Of a stretch of 64,000 nt of DNA, positions 7,456 through 15,772 are shown piece by piece. Where the stretch lies: NCBI GenBank assembly GCA_002354805.1, contig DEMH01000012.1, positions 1-64,000 on the forward strand, read 5' to 3'. The position numbers and the translations under genes are program-made. Positions within the stretch are counted from its first letter, which is position 1; every line of letters starts with the position of its first letter. The DNA is from Gammaproteobacteria bacterium UBA2675. Lineage in GTDB: Bacteria; Pseudomonadota; Gammaproteobacteria; Pseudomonadales; Pseudohongiellaceae. The notes beneath the pieces were generated by a model. The model was not told where the DNA came from and made no database searches. It saw only the letters and a list, made by a program, of their open reading frames with translations.

Positions 7456-7996
7456 TTCTTGCATTCAATGAAGACAGGTATTCATGTAAATCATCTGCAT
7501 CAAGTAGCAGTTCTGCTTTCTTCGCAGACCAGTTATTTCTTGGGTAATCATATCGCCTCCACGTTACGCCTAGGTTATGCGGAGACTCTAGAATCTGATC
7601 CAAATTTGGTTGCTCATACCGCCGCAATAAATTCAGTATGCCAGTCATATGGCTACCCTTTCTTTTTTTCCGGTCTATTATTATTCTGCGCAATCTATAG
7701 ATTTGCTGTGCAACCGCCATGCTCGGAGCAGATTTGAAGTAACTCGGCTCTTTTATTCCAGCAGCTTTCTTGATGCAGTAGCCAACGATATTCGAAAGCA
7801 CCTCCACTCGATTCTCTATGGCAGTTTCATCTCCTTCTTCCTTGTAGCCGTACTGGATGCTAAGCGCGTCCAGTTGCGCTCTGGTACCGGCGTCAAGATA
7901 GATTTTAACCAGGTTTAATCCTAGTCCCTTTCGCTTTTTTGAGAGCGTACTTTGGCGCTTTTTGTCCTGTTTGAGCTTTTCGTCTGAGTTTCCCAT
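7424..7996 (-). CDS. Putative ribbon-helix-helix-like DNA-binding protein
   Basis: A 190-residue basic protein. After a Lys-rich N-terminus, VKIYLDAGTRAQLDALSIQY followed by RVEVLSNIVGYCIKKAA has the strand-helix-helix pattern of ribbon-helix-helix repressors. The remaining ~100 residues (YRLRRIIIDRKKRK, then an aromatic GVTWRRYDYPRNNWS block) match nothing I recognise. Two tandem 15-bp palindromes lie 50-90 bp upstream of its start, as expected for an autoregulated repressor. It is convergent with the integrase and divergent from alpA, so it may control both its own promoter and alpA. Confidence 0.5.
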   Translation of the reverse strand: MGNSDEKLKQDKKRQSTLSKKRKGLGLNLVKIYLDAGTRAQLDALSIQYGYKEEGDETAIENRVEVLSNIVGYCIKKAAGIKEPSYFKSAPSMAVAQQIYRLRRIIIDRKKRKGSHMTGILNLLRRYEQPNLDQILESPHNLGVTWRRYDYPRNNWSAKKAELLLDADDLHEYLSSLNARTTSKKKRAKQ

Positions 7997-8045
7997 ATTA
8001 GATTTGTACCTGATTTACCGCGTTTAATAATTCCAGACCTATATT

Positions 8046-8085
8046 GCGTGAGAATCACGCTCGACTGCAAGCGTGAGAATCACGC
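8046..8085. promoter_or_regulatory. Two tandem 15-bp palindromes: probable operator
   Basis: The 15-mer GCGTGAGAATCACGC (arms GCGTGA/TCACGC, 3-base centre) occurs twice, at 8046-8060 and 8071-8085, separated by 10 bases. The pair is flanked by ATT and AAT, extending a larger symmetry. The centres are 25 bp apart. The site lies between the divergent genes 7424-7996 and alpA, an ideal place for a repressor or excision-control protein. Confidence 0.75.
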
Positions 8086-8225
8086 AATGTGGAGTTCAAG
8101 GCGAGTTAAAGGCTTAAGAAGGCCTATTCGCCATGCCTTGAGCTAAAAATTGGTTGGAAAATAAAAACTGTAGATAGGTTGGACCAACAGGCATTCCGTC
8201 TGCTGGATTCCAATCGGAGCAGTTT

Positions 8226-8432
8226 ATGACAACTAAATTGATGAAGAATAATGAAGTACTGAGTAAGTGCGCTGTCTCTAAATCGACTATGTATCGACTT
8301 ATCAGAAAAGGCGAATTTCCGGCACCTGTGAGTTTGACTGGATGTAGAGCCGTAGCCTGGAGAGCGGATGAAATAGAAACCTGGATCTCGAACCGTAGGA
8401 AGGTCCGCTTGGAAGCTAAATCTGAAGGTTAG
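8226..8432 (+). CDS. alpA: AlpA-family excisionase/regulator
   Basis: A 68-residue winged helix-turn-helix of the MerR/excisionase type: VLSKCAVSKSTMYRLIRKGE is the HTH, then FPAPVSLTGCRAVAWRADEIE with the Trp-containing wing, and WISNRR. These are hallmarks of AlpA proteins, which regulate integrase expression and excision of prophage-like and integrative elements. GGAGCAG precedes the ATG. It is the first gene after the tandem-palindrome operator and heads the putative replication module. Confidence 0.9.
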   Translation: MTTKLMKNNEVLSKCAVSKSTMYRLIRKGEFPAPVSLTGCRAVAWRADEIETWISNRRKVRLEAKSEG

Positions 8433-8881
8433 GCCGCGTCTCAGTCACCGGAATCTACAGATACCGAACCCACCGTTGATGGAATGAAACATGGGAGGGT
8501 TACTATCTTTCTGTTACAGCATGGGGCAATCGATTGCCCCATGCTGTTTCAATTAAATTCGATCACCGCATCGTCAGATTCGATTCACCCTCTTGCCTGA
8601 TAGTCAAAGTTTTAAGACTAGAGTGCGTCACGTCGCGGTTTGCATTCTATTCAAATTCTCTAGGCAAAATTTCAGTCTCATTTTTGATCGTGTGCTGATG
8701 ATCTCAGCATTTGCCCAGATGAATTCGTGCTTTGTGTGCCATTGAGTGCCAAGACGTATCTAATTGATATTAAGTTGGAAAAAGTTGTTTTTAAGGCCTG
8801 TTCTGTATGGCTTAATCGGCCCGCGCCATCAGGACTATGGCCGACTTATAACCGACAATGGTGAAGATAAAGGGATCGAAA
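8433..8881. other. ~450-bp non-coding region before the HUH replication module
   Basis: No gene is supported here. It starts with the alpA 3' flank, contains the 32-bp perfect palindrome at 8516-8547, then an AT-rich part that becomes very AT-rich just before the small reading frames. Because it lies directly upstream of an HUH endonuclease gene, it is the natural place for an origin of replication or transfer, although no nick-site consensus could be verified. Confidence 0.4.
8516..8547. terminator. 32-bp perfect palindrome, probable terminator or origin hairpin
   Basis: ACAGCATGGGGCAATC (8516-8531) is followed at once by its exact reverse complement (8532-8547), giving a 16-bp stem with no spacer. 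TTTC follows on the + strand. It could end alpA transcription, but a perfect palindrome with no loop and only a short T-run is also compatible with a replication-origin hairpin or a protein-binding site. Confidence 0.6.
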
Positions 8882-8928
8882 ATGATTAATAAAAAATTTT
8901 ACAAATCCGAAATATTTAGAGGTAGACC

Positions 8929-9147
8929 ATGGATAAACTTAGAGTACCTAGTGAGGGTCCAGACCTGGCCCCAGTGTGTGGACGATATAGACAGAACCTG
9001 AAGAGAGCGGTTGTCCAACGCCTTTTCGTCGCTATGTCAAGTTTTCTGCAGGGCAATTCAATTAATTGGTGTGGTGCCTGTGTTCGAGAATGGATAAGTA
9101 GCTGGCCTCGAATCACCTTGTCCACAGTATTCAGTGGGGGTGAATAG
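8929..9147 (+). CDS. Small hypothetical protein upstream of the HUH gene
   Basis: A 72-residue frame preceded by AGAGG. Its TAG stop abuts the ATG of the HUH gene (TAGATG), suggesting translational coupling. It has no recognised domain; it holds a CGAC pair and several Trp residues. An alternative 39-codon frame starts at ATG 8882 and overlaps it, so which one is translated is not certain. Confidence 0.35.
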   Translation: MDKLRVPSEGPDLAPVCGRYRQNLKRAVVQRLFVAMSSFLQGNSINWCGACVREWISSWPRITLSTVFSGGE

Positions 9148-9972
9148 ATGAAGAGTTCAGATCAGCGATACAGCATGCCCCAAGACTTCGAAACCGTTGC
9201 CGGATGTAGACTGGAGAACTCAGTCCGCGTAAACCACCTTCGGAAAGCGAACACACCGGAATGTCGTGCACTGGCTTCCAGGCTTGATAACTGCGCCCGA
9301 ATATCCCCTTGCGGGAGTGCTGCCTGTAGTCTTTGTTGTCGCAGGGCTCGAATCCAGATATTCAGAATTTTGAAGCAATTTTCGGAAGGCCTGGGCAGCT
9401 CTTGGGTTTTCACAACGATCCTTTATTTTAATGATGCTTTAACGGACGCAGAACTGGCCCAATGGCGTCCAGACCAACTGAAATCGCGTCTCCGCCGTCA
9501 ATTACATCGGGCAGATATTAAGACGCCTGTCCTTGGTTCGCTTGAACTGGACTTCCAGTCCGACATCGGGAGGTGGTTACCGCACTTTCACCTGTTGGTG
9601 CTCGGGCAACGATCAGACGTCGAGCGTATGCGCGGCGTAATCTTGAAGAAAAACAAGATACCTGAATTGGGTAGGGCAGCGCGGCCACTCTTCATAAAGG
9701 AGGTTCAGGATATTGATGCTGCAATACTCTACTGCCATAAATTCGTCTGGCAAGACCGAAGACGATTTGTGGTAACGCCCCACGGAAAACCAGTTCATCG
9801 CACGAGAAAGTACAGATTGGACGCTGCGAGACATGCTCTGGCACTCCAGGTATTGAACAGACTTGGCCTTCCAGGACTCACGTTCAAGTCTGGAGTAAGT
9901 CGAGCAACACATCCAGATCTCTCTGAGTATTTGTCACTAGCAAACGGTAAGAACCACCCTAAAGGAGGCTAA
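9148..9972 (+). CDS. HUH-endonuclease, rolling-circle Rep-like protein
   Basis: A 274-residue protein. An N-terminal Cys cluster (C49, C55, C60, C63, C64) could bind zinc. The HUH motif is H146-F-H148 (LPHFHLLVLG), and a Tyr195-x-x-Lys198 (ILYCHK) lies 47 residues later, the order seen in single-tyrosine replication initiators of plasmids and filamentous phages. Such proteins nick single-stranded DNA at an origin and stay linked through Tyr. The pairing with a downstream DUF927 P-loop gene and upstream AlpA suggests a replication or mobilisation module. It could instead act as a relaxase or transposase-like nickase; the family is not assigned with certainty. Confidence 0.7.
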   Translation: MKSSDQRYSMPQDFETVAGCRLENSVRVNHLRKANTPECRALASRLDNCARISPCGSAACSLCCRRARIQIFRILKQFSEGLGSSWVFTTILYFNDALTDAELAQWRPDQLKSRLRRQLHRADIKTPVLGSLELDFQSDIGRWLPHFHLLVLGQRSDVERMRGVILKKNKIPELGRAARPLFIKEVQDIDAAILYCHKFVWQDRRRFVVTPHGKPVHRTRKYRLDAARHALALQVLNRLGLPGLTFKSGVSRATHPDLSEYLSLANGKNHPKGG

Positions 9973-10127
9973 TACCGATGCGCTGGAGTGCCAGAGCCGA
10001 GTATTTGCGAACTTAAGCTGACAACACTACTCAGTTCTCTGGCTCTATTTTGAATACTACTAATTTATACGTGATCCAGTGAGAAAAGTGAATCGCGTCC
10101 CTCAACTAATTTAAAGGTTAAAACGAT

Positions 10128-11807
10128 ATGAAAAAGGCTATAAAAAAAGTCCATGAGGTTAGGTTACTGGCCGTTAATGACCCCCACAGAGTGTACGGAG
10201 AAAGTCGCGCCAAGATCAGGAACCCTAAACGGTACTGTCTGGTCGCCTTTATTAAAGAAATCGGTGGTGAGGTAGAGGTTTTAATGCCTATGACACATAT
10301 AGAAGACCTGAGGTCATTGAAAACGTTTCTTATCAACAATGGGCATCCGCCAGTTGATGATCCTGTCTATTGGAAGGAACTTAGACAACGCTTTTATAGT
10401 GGATGCAAAGCCGAACTCAAGCTGAGCTTGGCACCAGGTTTCGTAGAGGGCGTTTATCTTTGCGGCGACGGTAATGTCATCGGCGATAGGAACCGCTATG
10501 TTCGACTTCATCCGGAAGCCAGATTCAGGCCCTCAACCTTATCGTCAAATGGGTCACTTCAAGATTGGAAAATGCAGGTTGCGTTGTTGGCTTTGTACAG
10601 TGACAGGCTTATGTTGGCTTTGTGTACAGCATTTTCTGGATTGATCGTCGAGTGGGCAGGCATTGAAAGTGGGGGATTTCACATGCATGGAACTTCCAGC
10701 GATGGTAAGACTACCGCTACTAAATTCGCGTGCACTGTTTACGGTGACGATAGGTATTTGTTGTCATGGGATGTGACGGAGGCTGGAATAGAAGAGGCGG
10801 CTGTTGGTATGAATGACGCATTATTGCCACTGAATGAGTTAAAGCTTCTGAATGCCGATCCAGTAATCGCTGCCCAGAAGGGCAGTAAGCTCGTTTATCT
10901 GATTGCGGAAGGTAGCGGTCGGTATAGGGCGTCATCGTATCAAGAAAATCACAGCCAGTGGAAAACCGTCGTTCTCAGCAGCGGCGAGTTAAGCTTAGCA
11001 GAACACGCAGCGAGCGGTCTGTCAAAGAGATTCGCTGGCGAGGCGGTACGAATTATTGATATTCCTTCAGATGCCGGTAGCGGCTATGGCATTCTAGACA
11101 AAATACCTGAGCGCTTCTCATCCGCCTCAAAGTTCGCTGAGCACATTACAGAGCAATGCGCTCAATACTATGGAACAGCGTTTAGGCCATTCGTTGAAGG
11201 GATACTTGAGTGGTTAGAGTCTGATGCTGGCTCAGTACAAACCAAGATCAATGCGTACGTTGATGAATTTTTTGATAAGTGTGATGTTGACCGCAATGAC
11301 AGACAAGAAATGCGTGTAGCAAGGCGCTTCGGTGTTGCATTCGCTGCCGGAGCGATTGCCATTGATCTCGGTGTATTGGATTTCAAGCATAGCGAAGTTG
11401 GCAAGGCGATACGTAGTTGCTACCGATCATACCTTCGCGACAAGCCTAAGACAGCCCGGCAACGCATTGATGAGGCCTGCTCGGCTGCTATCGATCGAGT
11501 TTCAAAGGCCGAACTACTCGATCTCACGGGGAGCATACAGCGCTATACGCTGGAGGATGTCGAGCGCGTCCATGGGTTTAGGACTCGTTGCAAAGGCGAA
11601 GTCGTATACGCCATGAAGCCTGACTGGTTCCAGCGCTCGGTCGGAACGCAAGTAAAACTGGCTGAAGTCTTGGCCAAGTTAAAGTCAGACCATGTCCTGA
11701 TACCAGGTAGTGATGGTAAGTCTACCAGACAGGTGAAAACTGGGTTCGATGACATGCCAAGGATGCGTTGTTACTGTTTTCGAGCTGATACAATGAGTTC
11801 GTTATAA
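10128..11807 (+). CDS. DUF927-type P-loop protein, helicase-like
   Basis: A 559-residue protein. The N-terminal ~130 residues are uncharacterised. Residues ~140-440 match the DUF927 pattern: GFHMHGTSSDGKTTA is a Walker A (Gly188 to Thr196), then WDVTEAGIEEAAVGMNDALL and the acidic LPLNEL (~234-238), where the usual Asp of LDE appears as Asn. DUF927 proteins are RecA- or helicase-like and typical of integrative elements and phages, often acting in replication. It follows the HUH gene by ~155 bp and ends at the hairpin at 11816. Activity is inferred from the family. Confidence 0.8.
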   Translation: MKKAIKKVHEVRLLAVNDPHRVYGESRAKIRNPKRYCLVAFIKEIGGEVEVLMPMTHIEDLRSLKTFLINNGHPPVDDPVYWKELRQRFYSGCKAELKLSLAPGFVEGVYLCGDGNVIGDRNRYVRLHPEARFRPSTLSSNGSLQDWKMQVALLALYSDRLMLALCTAFSGLIVEWAGIESGGFHMHGTSSDGKTTATKFACTVYGDDRYLLSWDVTEAGIEEAAVGMNDALLPLNELKLLNADPVIAAQKGSKLVYLIAEGSGRYRASSYQENHSQWKTVVLSSGELSLAEHAASGLSKRFAGEAVRIIDIPSDAGSGYGILDKIPERFSSASKFAEHITEQCAQYYGTAFRPFVEGILEWLESDAGSVQTKINAYVDEFFDKCDVDRNDRQEMRVARRFGVAFAAGAIAIDLGVLDFKHSEVGKAIRSCYRSYLRDKPKTARQRIDEACSAAIDRVSKAELLDLTGSIQRYTLEDVERVHGFRTRCKGEVVYAMKPDWFQRSVGTQVKLAEVLAKLKSDHVLIPGSDGKSTRQVKTGFDDMPRMRCYCFRADTMSSL

Positions 11808-11815
11808 CCTCGTGT

Positions 11816-11850
11816 TGGTGTCTAGCCACGTTCTAGGCGGCTAGACACCA
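11816..11850. terminator. 12-bp-arm hairpin after the DUF927 gene
   Basis: TGGTGTCTAGCC (11816-11827) pairs perfectly with GGCTAGACACCA (11839-11850) around an 11-base loop, 8 bases after the DUF927 stop. There is no downstream T-run, so termination would be imperfect. Because it also lies just ahead of the toxin gene, it could be an operator for the toxin-antitoxin pair. Confidence 0.5.
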
Positions 11851-11917
11851 GCCAATCATGTCAACGCTAGCCCGAGTCGCGCTAGACAAGCGTATCACTG
11901 GGTGGTATATTTTTCCG

Positions 11918-12304
11918 ATGAGACAAGTCTTCAAAACCCGGTCCTTTGCCCGCTCGATGAAGAAGTCTGAGCTATCTGACGCAGACCTATGGTCCGCAGT
12001 CGAGGAGATGGACCAAGGGCTCATTGATGCCGATTTAGGTGGCGACATTTTTAAGAAACGGGTTGCGCTGCCAGGGCGGGGCAAACGTGGTGGCGTCAGA
12101 ACGATTGTGGCAACGAAAATGGCGGGACGCTGGTTCTTCCTGTATGGCTTCAAGAAAAACGAGCGATCCAACATTGACAAGGATGAGCTGAAGGCGCTTC
12201 AGGAGGTAGCAAAGGATCTGCTAGGTTTTGATGATCGACAACTGGATATTGCGTTAGCTGCCGGTGAAATTTTAGAGGTGAGTGATGACAGTGACAAAGC
12301 GTGA
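11918..12304 (+). CDS. RelE/HigB-like toxin of a type II toxin-antitoxin pair
   Basis: A 128-residue protein from ATG 11918; a longer in-frame start at 11858 would add 20 unlike residues. MRQVFKTRSFARSMKK, then GDIFKKRVALPGRGKRGGVRTIVATK and WFFLYGFKKNERSNI match RelE/HigB-type mRNA interferases of the DUF1044-like group, with basic Lys/Arg residues in the GRGKRGG loop. The toxin precedes the antitoxin and overlaps it by 20 bases, the HigBA order. Such modules stabilise integrative elements or act in phage defence. Confidence 0.8.
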   Translation: MRQVFKTRSFARSMKKSELSDADLWSAVEEMDQGLIDADLGGDIFKKRVALPGRGKRGGVRTIVATKMAGRWFFLYGFKKNERSNIDKDELKALQEVAKDLLGFDDRQLDIALAAGEILEVSDDSDKA

Positions 12305-12605
12305 TAGTCGAATTCTAGGGGAGGTGCACGAGACCGCTCGCGGCTTGCATGGTGCTGGTCTGATCAGCAAGCGCCGTATGGGCGAGTTTGACGCGTTGTG
12401 CCATCTTGATGTGCACGAAATGCCACCTCAGAAGATCAAGGCATTACGAGAAAGCGCACATGTGAGCCAGGCGGTTTTCGCTGCCGTGCTGAACACTAGC
12501 CTATCGACGGTTCAGAAATGGGAAATCGGTGACAAGAAGCCAAGCGGGCCGTCATTGAAGCTTTTAAACCTGATAGAGCGGAAGGGGCTGGAAGCGGTCA
12601 TATAG
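12285..12605 (+). CDS. HigA-like XRE antitoxin
   Basis: A 106-residue protein from ATG 12285 (a GTG one codon earlier is also possible), preceded by AGAGGTGAG. Residues ~50-95 form an XRE HTH: IKALRESAHVSQAVFAAVLN followed by TSLSTVQKWEIGDKKPSG. It should bind the overlapping upstream toxin and repress the promoter, perhaps through the TGGTGTCTAGCC inverted repeat at 11816-11850. The N-terminal GEVHETARGLHGAGLISKRR region is typical of antitoxins of this toxin-first group. Confidence 0.85.
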   Translation: MTVTKRDSRILGEVHETARGLHGAGLISKRRMGEFDALCHLDVHEMPPQKIKALRESAHVSQAVFAAVLNTSLSTVQKWEIGDKKPSGPSLKLLNLIERKGLEAVI

Positions 12606-12746
12606 ATAGATGCTGACCCCAATCGCGGGCCATTCAGGCTGGTGTGTAGAATTGAAGGTAATTCCTCTATTTAGGTTATCATTCTGGAAAAGTCACTGAG
12701 AAACAGACTTGTAAATCCGCGACTGCTGATACCTATTTAATTTGCA

Positions 12747-14597
12747 TCAACCTGCCATCCGGTTCGCAACTTTAGCTATTTCGTCTTCCGTAAGTCGATC
12801 TAAAATCCAACCCTTGGCAAACTTTGCTGTCTCCGATTTAGGAAGCTTGTTCTTCTCCAGATCTCGAATTCGGATTCGCGCTGGCATTGCAGCGCCTTCA
12901 CCAACAAAAATCGCTTCTTGCTGAGCAAGGTTAGGCAATGCCTTTGTCATTCCCGAAAGACCGTCAGGGAGGAACCGAGAAACATGCTGTTGGTCTGCTG
13001 CATTTGTAAGTCTCAGCACAAGCCATGTACCACACTGAGAAATCACAGTGCTTTCAACATCCGCAGGCCTCTGGCTGACGAGCATTAAGCCAATTCCATA
13101 CTTTCGACCTTCACGAGCGATCCGGCGAATAGCCGTTTGAGCAGCGACATACTCAGCCTCACCTCGATCGGGAACGTACCTGTGAGCTTCTTCGCAAACA
13201 AGTACGACTGGGTCTCGCTTCCTCTCATCCGTTGTTTGGTAAACCTTATACTGAAACAACAAGCGGGCTAGCATAGCTGCGAGTGGTCCTGCCACCTCAT
13301 TCGGGAGACCGGAAATATCCAGAATACGAATGTCTTGATCAACACCGCCATCACCTTGGATTTGACCAACCAGCTGGGCAATAATATGCTCAAGTGAGGG
13401 ACTACTATCGTTCCACTCTCGCATCATGAAGCGAATCCGAGGATCGCGCCTCAACACGGATAGCTTGTCCAAAATGGATTTAAATTTAGTTGCAAAATCC
13501 GAAGCGGTAACACTCTGAAGTGTCCCATTCTGTACGCGCGCTGCCTGTAAATAGAAAATATGGTTGTAGAACTCCTGAAGACTAAAAGGCCTTGGCTTGT
13601 CGTGATCGAACTGTAATAGCTGTTCGAAGGCGACCGTTCCCCTTGGTCGTGGAGCGTCGTGATCCAATCCATCGGTGGGAGCTGGACCTCCAAAGTCTGT
13701 TGGAGAAGGATCAACAAGGCCTGCTGCAACCATCCGTGCGTAAGTGATCGCCTTGTAGACGATGTTGTTCTGAGATGTAGCTTCTTGCTCAGTTTTCCCG
13801 ATTACTAATGTCCTAAATTCATCAGCCGACATCAGCCAATAAGGCAAGTTTATTGGCGAGCCTACTGTATCTTCGTTCCCGAGAGGGTCGTATGCCCGGT
13901 ACACAATTGCTCTATCCTTAAATGCATGTCCGTATTCGCCGTGGGGATCAATAACTAGGATTCGTGGATGACACACGGTGTCGGGCTCCGGGATGTGGTC
14001 CAACATGCTATGAAGTAATGCCGCTACTGCGCCAGATTTCCCAGATCCAGTTGAGCCAAGAACGGCACAATGCATTCCAAGCATTTTATCTACGTTTGCT
14101 CTGCAGATAGCATTGTCTGCCCCTACGTAATGGGCAAATGAAACGAGTGGAGTATAGTCGCCTTCATTTTGCTGTCCTTCAGCGGCTGAATAGATCTGAG
14201 AAGTCTCTTCTCGAGTAAGCAAATGAACGCTTTGGCGGGGGAGTGGGTAAGTCGTGACGCCGCGAACGAAACGAAGCTTCTGATCCGCCGCATTCCAGAC
14301 CCCTTCGGCAAACAATTCGATTTCCATCAGCCGCTGGTCAGCATCGGGCGGAATAGGTGTCGTTATCTCAGGCATTTCTTCGGAACGCATGCGCAACAAG
14401 GTCACAAACCCGAAGACGAGGCGTCGACCGAAGTGTACTTTTACGATGCTACCTATTTGCCCGATCGGATATACCCGCCCTTCGAAGGTTCGGGTGAGCT
14501 CCGTAACATCCCCCGATAATTCGACACGAATCGAAGTTCCCGATACTTCGACGATATGCCCAATTTTCAAGTCTGAAATTAAGTCGAACGTATTCAT
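12747..14597 (-). CDS. herA: HerA-family DNA translocase/ATPase of a SIR2-HerA defence system
   Basis: A 616-residue protein from ATG 14597. The HAS-barrel N-terminal ~90 residues (VEVSGTSIRVELSGDVTEL) precede a RecA/FtsK-like ATPase core with Walker A GSTGSGKSGA (~181-190), VIDPHGEYGHAF, Walker B VVLVCEEAH (~464-472) and an RRIAREGRKYGIGLMLVSQR segment carrying the sensor/arginine finger. HerA is a hexameric DNA translocase. In SIR2-HerA (Nezha) defence it forms a large complex with the SIR2 NADase and responds to phage. Its ATG overlaps the SIR2 stop (ATGA), so the two subunits are made together. Confidence 0.92.
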   Translation of the reverse strand: MNTFDLISDLKIGHIVEVSGTSIRVELSGDVTELTRTFEGRVYPIGQIGSIVKVHFGRRLVFGFVTLLRMRSEEMPEITTPIPPDADQRLMEIELFAEGVWNAADQKLRFVRGVTTYPLPRQSVHLLTREETSQIYSAAEGQQNEGDYTPLVSFAHYVGADNAICRANVDKMLGMHCAVLGSTGSGKSGAVAALLHSMLDHIPEPDTVCHPRILVIDPHGEYGHAFKDRAIVYRAYDPLGNEDTVGSPINLPYWLMSADEFRTLVIGKTEQEATSQNNIVYKAITYARMVAAGLVDPSPTDFGGPAPTDGLDHDAPRPRGTVAFEQLLQFDHDKPRPFSLQEFYNHIFYLQAARVQNGTLQSVTASDFATKFKSILDKLSVLRRDPRIRFMMREWNDSSPSLEHIIAQLVGQIQGDGGVDQDIRILDISGLPNEVAGPLAAMLARLLFQYKVYQTTDERKRDPVVLVCEEAHRYVPDRGEAEYVAAQTAIRRIAREGRKYGIGLMLVSQRPADVESTVISQCGTWLVLRLTNAADQQHVSRFLPDGLSGMTKALPNLAQQEAIFVGEGAAMPARIRIRDLEKNKLPKSETAKFAKGWILDRLTEDEIAKVANRMAG

Positions 14598-15772
14598 TCT
14601 GCGCACGCCTCTGCTCCACTGCTGAGAATTTTGGTGACCCCCGAGAATGTCCACCAATCACGTTTCGCGTCTCCAGTAGGCGGGGAATGGGGGCCATCCG
14701 ATCCAACATACAAACCATCTTCAGTAATTACATAAATCCGCTTGCCCCATGAACCCATTCTCCACCTTTCAAGTGTTGGATTAAGCTTTTGAGCAAAAGC
14801 AAGGAGCGTTGTTTTGTTTTCTGGCCGTTGAATCGCAAGCTCAATTTCTTGGTTAATATGCTCGTCTCCAAAGCTGTACCCGCAAGTTGCAAGGACATTC
14901 TCCTCTCGGGCACCAAGAGTCCGGCGCAACAGTTCAAATTGAGCAGCAAAGGGATCGCGCTGAGTTGCTAGATATTTGGTGGACTGTGGGTAGATAAGAA
15001 CTCGAGAAGTCTTCTTTGGGTAAAGATCTCCATCCCGGACTCGCCAGACACGGTCATCTTCCCCAAGGTGCCAATCTATAGATCCGTGAAGCTTGATTAC
15101 ATGCGCGCGATCCCTGAGGTTCGGTTCCTCGTCTCCGTACCTATGACTTCTATACGCGACTGCTCCACCTGAAAAGCCGTCCCAGTAGGAGAAACCGCCC
15201 AAGGCAAGCGCATCCTCAAGAAGCGTGTCATAGTTGGTAGTGAAAACTCGGACAGCTCTTCGGCGCTCCGCGATTCCTGCTTGGCTTCGATTAAATAGGG
15301 CTGAAACGAACTCTAAATGCTGGTCGATAGCGACGATTCGTTTCTCATGTGTTCCGATTTCCTCTGGAGAGCCGTCTGGTTTAGCTGGTTTGTATCCCCA
15401 TCGAATGGTCTCAGCAATCCACGTCAGGACTCTTTGATGAAGACTATCGAGATCTTCTACCGAGAGAACCGCACCATCAAATGTCACGTTTTTGTCCTTG
15501 GATCGGTCGGCTATCGCGCGATGGTCACCGAGTTGGCTCAAGATATGCTCTATATGAGCATCCTCGGTGAGTTGGTTCTTCACAAAATTCAAAACATTGA
15601 CATCCGTTGCCTGTCCCTCATCTTGAGCCCTTTTAAAGACTCTTTCGGTTAAAGGCCACATCAGGGGGATGCCCGCATCAAGACTGATTCCTGCTCCGAA
15701 TAGCCATGATTGGTGACTTGCGGCCAATAAGTCATCGAGTTGGCCTAAAATATCTTTTGTTGTCGAGTCCAT
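14594..15772 (-). CDS. SIR2-domain NADase of a SIR2-HerA defence system
   Basis: A 392-residue protein. The SIR2 NAD-binding site is clear: GAGISLDAGIP (~26-36), FTTNYDTLLEDA (Asn180, Asp182) and the catalytic-His motif KLHGSIDW (His229). The C-terminal ~150 residues contain ATCGYSFGDEHIN, usual in SIR2 defence proteins. In phage-defence SIR2 proteins the domain depletes NAD+ and stops infection; in SIR2-HerA the HerA partner controls it. It is the first gene of a two-gene operon read away from the type IIG enzyme, with a 466-bp divergent intergenic region upstream. Confidence 0.92.
   Translation of the reverse strand: MDSTTKDILGQLDDLLAASHQSWLFGAGISLDAGIPLMWPLTERVFKRAQDEGQATDVNVLNFVKNQLTEDAHIEHILSQLGDHRAIADRSKDKNVTFDGAVLSVEDLDSLHQRVLTWIAETIRWGYKPAKPDGSPEEIGTHEKRIVAIDQHLEFVSALFNRSQAGIAERRRAVRVFTTNYDTLLEDALALGGFSYWDGFSGGAVAYRSHRYGDEEPNLRDRAHVIKLHGSIDWHLGEDDRVWRVRDGDLYPKKTSRVLIYPQSTKYLATQRDPFAAQFELLRRTLGAREENVLATCGYSFGDEHINQEIELAIQRPENKTTLLAFAQKLNPTLERWRMGSWGKRIYVITEDGLYVGSDGPHSPPTGDAKRDWWTFSGVTKILSSGAEACAE

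Noticed and set aside
8882..9001. 39-codon frame starting MINKKFYKSE
   Set aside because: It overlaps the 72-codon frame that is coupled to the HUH start. Only one is likely to be real, and neither has a recognised domain.
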